From contig OY759267.1 of assembly GCA_963662155.1 (NCBI GenBank), positions 14,445,989 to 14,509,988 on the forward strand: DNA of 64,000 bases, read 5' to 3'. The notes beneath the pieces are model-generated. The model had not been told where the DNA came from. It made no database searches and worked only from the letters and a program-made list of their open reading frames with translations. The DNA comes from Lamellibrachia columna. Its lineage: Eukaryota; Annelida; Polychaeta; Sabellida; Siboglinidae. This document shows positions 59,172 to 64,000 of this stretch, in pieces. Position 1 is the stretch's first letter. The number at the start of each line of letters is the position of its first letter. A program made the position numbers and the translations under genes.

Positions 59172-59804
59172 GAAAAGATTACACATACAGTGACTTGAAC
59201 ATTTTACAAAATTCATCTTTTGCATAATAAAACTTTCTCTTGTATATATTATTTTTAGAATATAAGAGTGCCAGTGTCATATAGAATGTATAAAGTAATC
59301 AACCACAGGGAAAAGCATTTTCCCTATGGAGCCATGTTAATTCAACCAATGGGTCTTTCACTGATCTCTTAATGTTTTTAATGAATCTGTTTGGTCAGTT
59401 TGACGAATGCCACTGGTAACATAACCAAACGCATGCAACCAAAATTGTAGCATCCTAGCTCCAAAGTGCATTATATTATCTAATCAACATTGCACTGTTT
59501 TCAATGGGCTAGGGAGGTCAAAATTCTATAAGGGGTCCAAATTCCATAACAAAATATGGACCCATAGGTACACTTTCTATGGGGTTCCTTATTTTATATC
59601 TGACACTCGATTTAGATAACATAATGCATGAATATTGTTATTGGACCAAATGCAGATCTATGCTTGTGACATCTTTACCTTATAAATGCTGCATGCACAC
59701 ACGTGTATATATATATATAAAAGCCCCACAGACATAAGCTTGTTTCAATTCAATTATACTGTTCATGACTGTTGCTGTAGTACACAGACAAGATATTGTC
59801 ATGA
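59172..59804. other. Unannotated AT-rich region
   Basis: Nothing recognised apart from a short TA run at 59710. Confidence 0.4.
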
Positions 59805-60760
59805 ATATACTTCAGGCATGTGGTCAATTCCATTCCGGAATTGGAACTGACCCTCAATTCCAGTTCTGGAATTGGAATTGACTTCAACATTTTTTTTTAT
59901 TGAATTTTTTTTTCCAAAATTTATTTTTTGGGAATTGGAATTGATTTTGTTGGAATTATTGACTTGATACTGTTAATATTTACCCTGATATTTACTTATA
60001 TTACTTTTAAAATCATATTTGTCTGCTATTAGCATGTCATCCTGAATCTGGTAACAGCCAGGAAGTTGTCAACATTACAGCATAGACACTGTCTACTCTG
60101 GTACTGAAACATTGTGACCAAGAACAATATAATCAAGCATTTGCATCAAAAAGAAATATTAAGTTACTGTAACAGACAGTAAAACCAAAATCAGACCATT
60201 CAGGCCTCATTTTCTTTCTCAGTGTAGAAGGTTTATTTACAGAGATTGCCAATTAAGGGCACCTGCCTGCTCATTCCCTTTGTGTGAGAGAGGAAGCCTG
60301 CCCCACTTGAATGCAGCCCCTTGTTTATCCAAGCCTAATGTTCAGCCCACAAGTTTCCCATACTAAACATGTCACTGGTCACCTGTACAATGCTGTTACA
60401 TGTGGCTGTAGGGTTTGCCCTTTGTAGTAATTAAAAATGTCCCCATGGAGAATACATGTTGGAGATTAGGATGTTGAAGACTCAAACTTTCCAGTAAATT
60501 TGATGAAATATCAATGATACCACAACTGATAGCGATATAAATCCGCCTCCTAGTATATTTGCTCCCCCCCCCAGGACATCTGCCCCTTTTTTCTATGATA
60601 GTTGACAAGTGAAAATCAGTTTGCAGTTTTATCATTATTACTACAATAACATAACATTCAATGACAAGTCAAAGTCACTTTAGCCTAATGCAATGGCCTA
60701 TCCCCTGGAGTGTGTATGAGATGATCTTGTCACCAGTTGTTTTCCAGGTATCATTGATAG

Positions 60761-61085
60761 TCAGATCAGTGGTGGAAGATGGGTTCTTGGGGTGATGCTT
60801 CCACAAACAGTGGTGGACAGTAACGAGTCAGAGATCAGCTGGTTTGGAGTGCCCCTGGTATTAACTGCCTTAGTTTTCAGGTCCTCACGGACCTTGGCAG
60901 CTTCTATCTGTGCCGTGTCACCATCATGGTTGCAAGCAGTCTTGTTGATCACATTCTGGATCTGGAGATCAGATCAGTGACCACAGCACCCTTGCATGAT
61001 CAGGATCGACGCTGGCATCACTCCCAATGAAGAGTAATCTTGTTGGTCCCCCTTCTTGGTGTAGGAATGACACTCAAAACATGAC
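60761..61085 (-). pseudogene. FLYWCH-type zinc-finger domain remnant
   Basis: The minus strand encodes SVIPTPRRGTNKITLHWE, a stop, then CKGAVVTD, a shift, and NKTACNHDGDTAQIEAAKVR followed by EDLKTKAVNTRGTPNQLISD. The C-x(n)-C-x(n)-H-x-H order with HNHD and the trailing AKVRE...TPxQ(I/L)ISD segment is typical of FLYWCH domains and their C-terminal extension. Frameshifts and stops make it inactive. Confidence 0.65.
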
Positions 61086-61754
61086 CTCCTCAAATGCTAG
61101 TAGTAATTTCCATGGTGAAGTTATAAGTGCATTCTGACAACTTGGCTTGTGCATCCAGTTTTATAGGAAAATGGATTCACTCCAACTCTCCATGGTAAAT
61201 GCAATTCAAAAGAAACCTTGTTGAGATGGCTTCTTTCAAATATCCTCAATTGTCCTAACATGTCCAGGTCTTAATGTCACTGGCTTCTTCCACAATTGCA
61301 ATAAAGATAATCCTTTGATTACAGGATCATCTCCAACTACATAAAGTAATTTACTTGGCTGATTTTGCACAAAGAACATTAATTGCAATTAGGGTAATAT
61401 ATATATTGAATTCATGTTCAGAAATAAAAAAATAAGTTAAAAAAACATTTCTTAAAAAAACTTACAAATAATCCAGAAGCTATGGGCAGGGGGCAAATGT
61501 CCAGATTTTGAATAAGGCAAGGGGCTAATGTCTGGGGAGCAAGTGACAAAGGGGCAAATGTCTGGAAGGGGGGCAAATGACCTGGACCTGATATAAACAG
61601 GGGAAACTGTTCAAAACTCAGATTAATGACCCAACTGTCCAGGGCTGTCCAAAATGTCTGGTTTTGTTAGCAAAAATCCAGGAGAGGTGTCGCAGCAGAA
61701 AGTACATATGAAATGGCTGGATGCGATTTTAAAGTTTTTTATATGGCAAACCTG

Positions 61755-62358
<604 letters not shown>

Positions 62359-62562
62359 ATTTAACGAACAATTATTTTTTAATCATATCTAATTAAATAT
62401 GATTGTGCACACGTGACAAATAAAACTGTGTTAAAACGAATTGGATTTGAATTTTTCTTTAGCCTAGGATTTTAACAGTTGGAATTGATTTTTTGCAAGG
62501 CGGAATTAGAACTGATTTTTTGGAATGGACAAAACAGAATTGACCCCATGCCTGATATACTT

Positions 62563-63632
62563 CCTTCATATGTATAGCTTGTACTAATACTATTGTGGGT
62601 TGCCGACAGTTGCCCCCTCCCCCCATGATATTCATTACAGTGTTATCAGTCGACTTAGAATAAAATGTAATTAATACATCTCTATGAACTTCCGGTTATT
62701 ACATGTGGGGTTTAATCTGATCAATAAAGAAAATTAATTTTATATAATTTTGCCTTATTGTCAAGTCACAAGAATTCAGACAGAAATTGTAAAGTGTCAT
62801 TATAGAAAGCAGACATGTAATCTGACAGTGTTCAACTGGGTAGATGACGATGCCTTAGTTAGTTTCCTTTCCAGCTAGCTAGACATTGCATGGGTGAAAT
62901 GCATTTTACTTAAATATTTAAATACTTTTAAACAGTTTTTGTAACTGCATTTGCACTTAATCATAATGAAAGTATTTGTATATTTTAAATATTTCCATAA
63001 AGAATTTGAAATGTAAACAGCAACAGTAGGCTTCTGTTGCACTATAGTCTATACTGTCTTTTGGTCGTGTTTCTCCCATGCATCTAACCCCCCCCCAGGC
63101 TTAGCCTTACGCTTGCTGCTTGCTCTCTAGGCATTTAGAACACATGAGTATGAGACTTATTATGACTGTCAATAAATAATTTAAATTATTTTCTTGACTA
63201 ATTTTGCCTAGTACATACGCCATGGCCCATGTTATAAGGTTGCAGTATATCCTGTAGCACTTACTGAGTTATTGTTATTTGTTCTGAGTACGGCCACGTA
63301 TTGACGGTACGTATGATCACGTCGAATATAAATCGGCGGATTGGAAAACACTCGTAATTATATCAAACTATTAACACTTACTCGCACTTTATTGTATTCA
63401 TACATTTCGATTTACTGTGGGTCATATATATGCTGACGTTGAAGCACAGCTGTGCTTATTGGGGTGGAACTATATTGTAATCGTAGTGATAAGTCACAAT
63501 GGTAACGGTAATCCAATTTACTAACCTGGTTTCGGCTCGTCGCTTCCTACGCATCGCTCTGCCTTCTGATATCTGACGTTTCCTTGTCGCAGAATAGTCT
63601 GTAGATGCATGGTCATATGCGAAAAAAAAGAT
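62563..63632. other. Unannotated region
   Basis: No gene or repeat recognised. Confidence 0.4.
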
Positions 63633-63902
63633 CTAAGATGGAACGGTGTCTTTGACCAAGAATGACATCTTGATGCTCACCGTCTGTCCAGTCTTTTGTC
63701 TTGTAATCTGCATCGCAAAAGTGGTCACTCGCAGAGCCTGCGGCTGGCGGACACGGCAATTTCCGCATTTGTAACCACCTTTTCCGCTGCAAATTCTTCC
63801 TCGGAAGTCGATCAAAAGTTTTTTCCTTGCATTTGTAGTACTAGTTGATATATCCAGGAGCCATCCAGTGCACACCAGTTTTCTTTTTATTCGATTTTCC
63901 AT
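63633..63902 (-). CDS. Unrecognised 89-codon open frame
   Basis: ATG at 63902 in good context (ACGCATGG). The product is basic and contains KGGYKCGNCRVRQ, with no further zinc-ligand pairs. It could be a first exon or chance. Just beyond it, 64000-63920 on the minus strand resembles a tRNA-like SINE start (GGGGCTCAGCGGCAGAG). Confidence 0.2.
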   Translation of the reverse strand: MENRIKRKLVCTGWLLDISTSTTNARKKLLIDFRGRICSGKGGYKCGNCRVRQPQALRVTTFAMQITRQKTGQTVSIKMSFLVKDTVPS

Positions 63903-64000
63903 GCGTTTCGGCCGTTTTTCCGAGAGGTTTTTACTGTGTGAACGCGGTGCCAGGAGCTCGTACTCAAACCACTCTGCCGCTGAGCCCCCCGCAGAGCAAT

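Overview
The window is animal nuclear DNA. It holds intron-containing genes with GT-AG splice sites, non-LTR retrotransposon remnants, tRNA-headed SINEs, hAT-type DNA transposons with 8-bp target duplications, and a very high load of micro- and minisatellites. The TE and SINE style (a conserved SINE core around CTTTCGGAAGAGAC and GTAAAAGATCCCA) and the FMRFamide-receptor-like GPCR fit a marine invertebrate, possibly a mollusc or another lophotrochozoan. The exact taxon is inference.

Three spliced genes can be built exon by exon. (1) NUDT21/CFIm25, the 25-kDa subunit of the pre-mRNA 3'-end processing factor CFIm, lies on the minus strand from 28912 to at least 21693. Six exons encode 220 residues plus two bases; seven more residues would give the human length of 227. 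The last tiny exon was not found. (2) A C2H2 zinc-finger protein lies on the minus strand from 35159 to 31028: three coding exons, 780 aa, 11 fingers. (3) A rhodopsin-class GPCR lies on the plus strand from 45331 to 51358: four exons, 387 aa. It resembles FMRFamide-type peptide receptors but has no DRY arginine. The genes are functionally unrelated and probably independently transcribed.

Layout. 1-5.9 kb: LINE and SINE debris. 5.9-10.3 kb: three minisatellites, including a 26-bp satellite of about 96 units. 10.5-14 kb: two related hAT elements, one nested inside another hAT. 15.2-18 kb: a SINE whose tRNA head and core have each become a tandem array. 19.8-21.7 kb: more minisatellites and a small hAT MITE. 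21.7-28.9 kb: NUDT21, its introns holding a pogo-like and a hAT element and a hairpin. 29-31 kb: MITE and a large palindrome. 31-35.2 kb: zinc-finger gene. 37-39.3 kb: two LINE fragments in opposite orientation. 40-45 kb: CpG-rich patches and long microsatellites, including about 114 CAG units. 45.3-51.4 kb: GPCR. 51.4-55 kb: AT, TATAA and CCCG repeats. 55.2-57 kb: internally deleted LINE and a P2X7-ballast-like domain. 59.8-62.6 kb: a 2.7-kb hAT-type element carrying a FLYWCH remnant and about 299 GT units.

The strongest recurring theme is that tandem duplication has hit splice junctions in all three genes. The acceptor of zinc-finger exon 3 is amplified about 14 times with the first bases of the exon. 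The acceptor of NUDT21 exon 5 is duplicated and the spare copy is disabled (AG to AA). The donor of GPCR exon 1 is duplicated exactly. The second notable item is a single SINE at 15.2-18 kb that is the parent of two different minisatellites.
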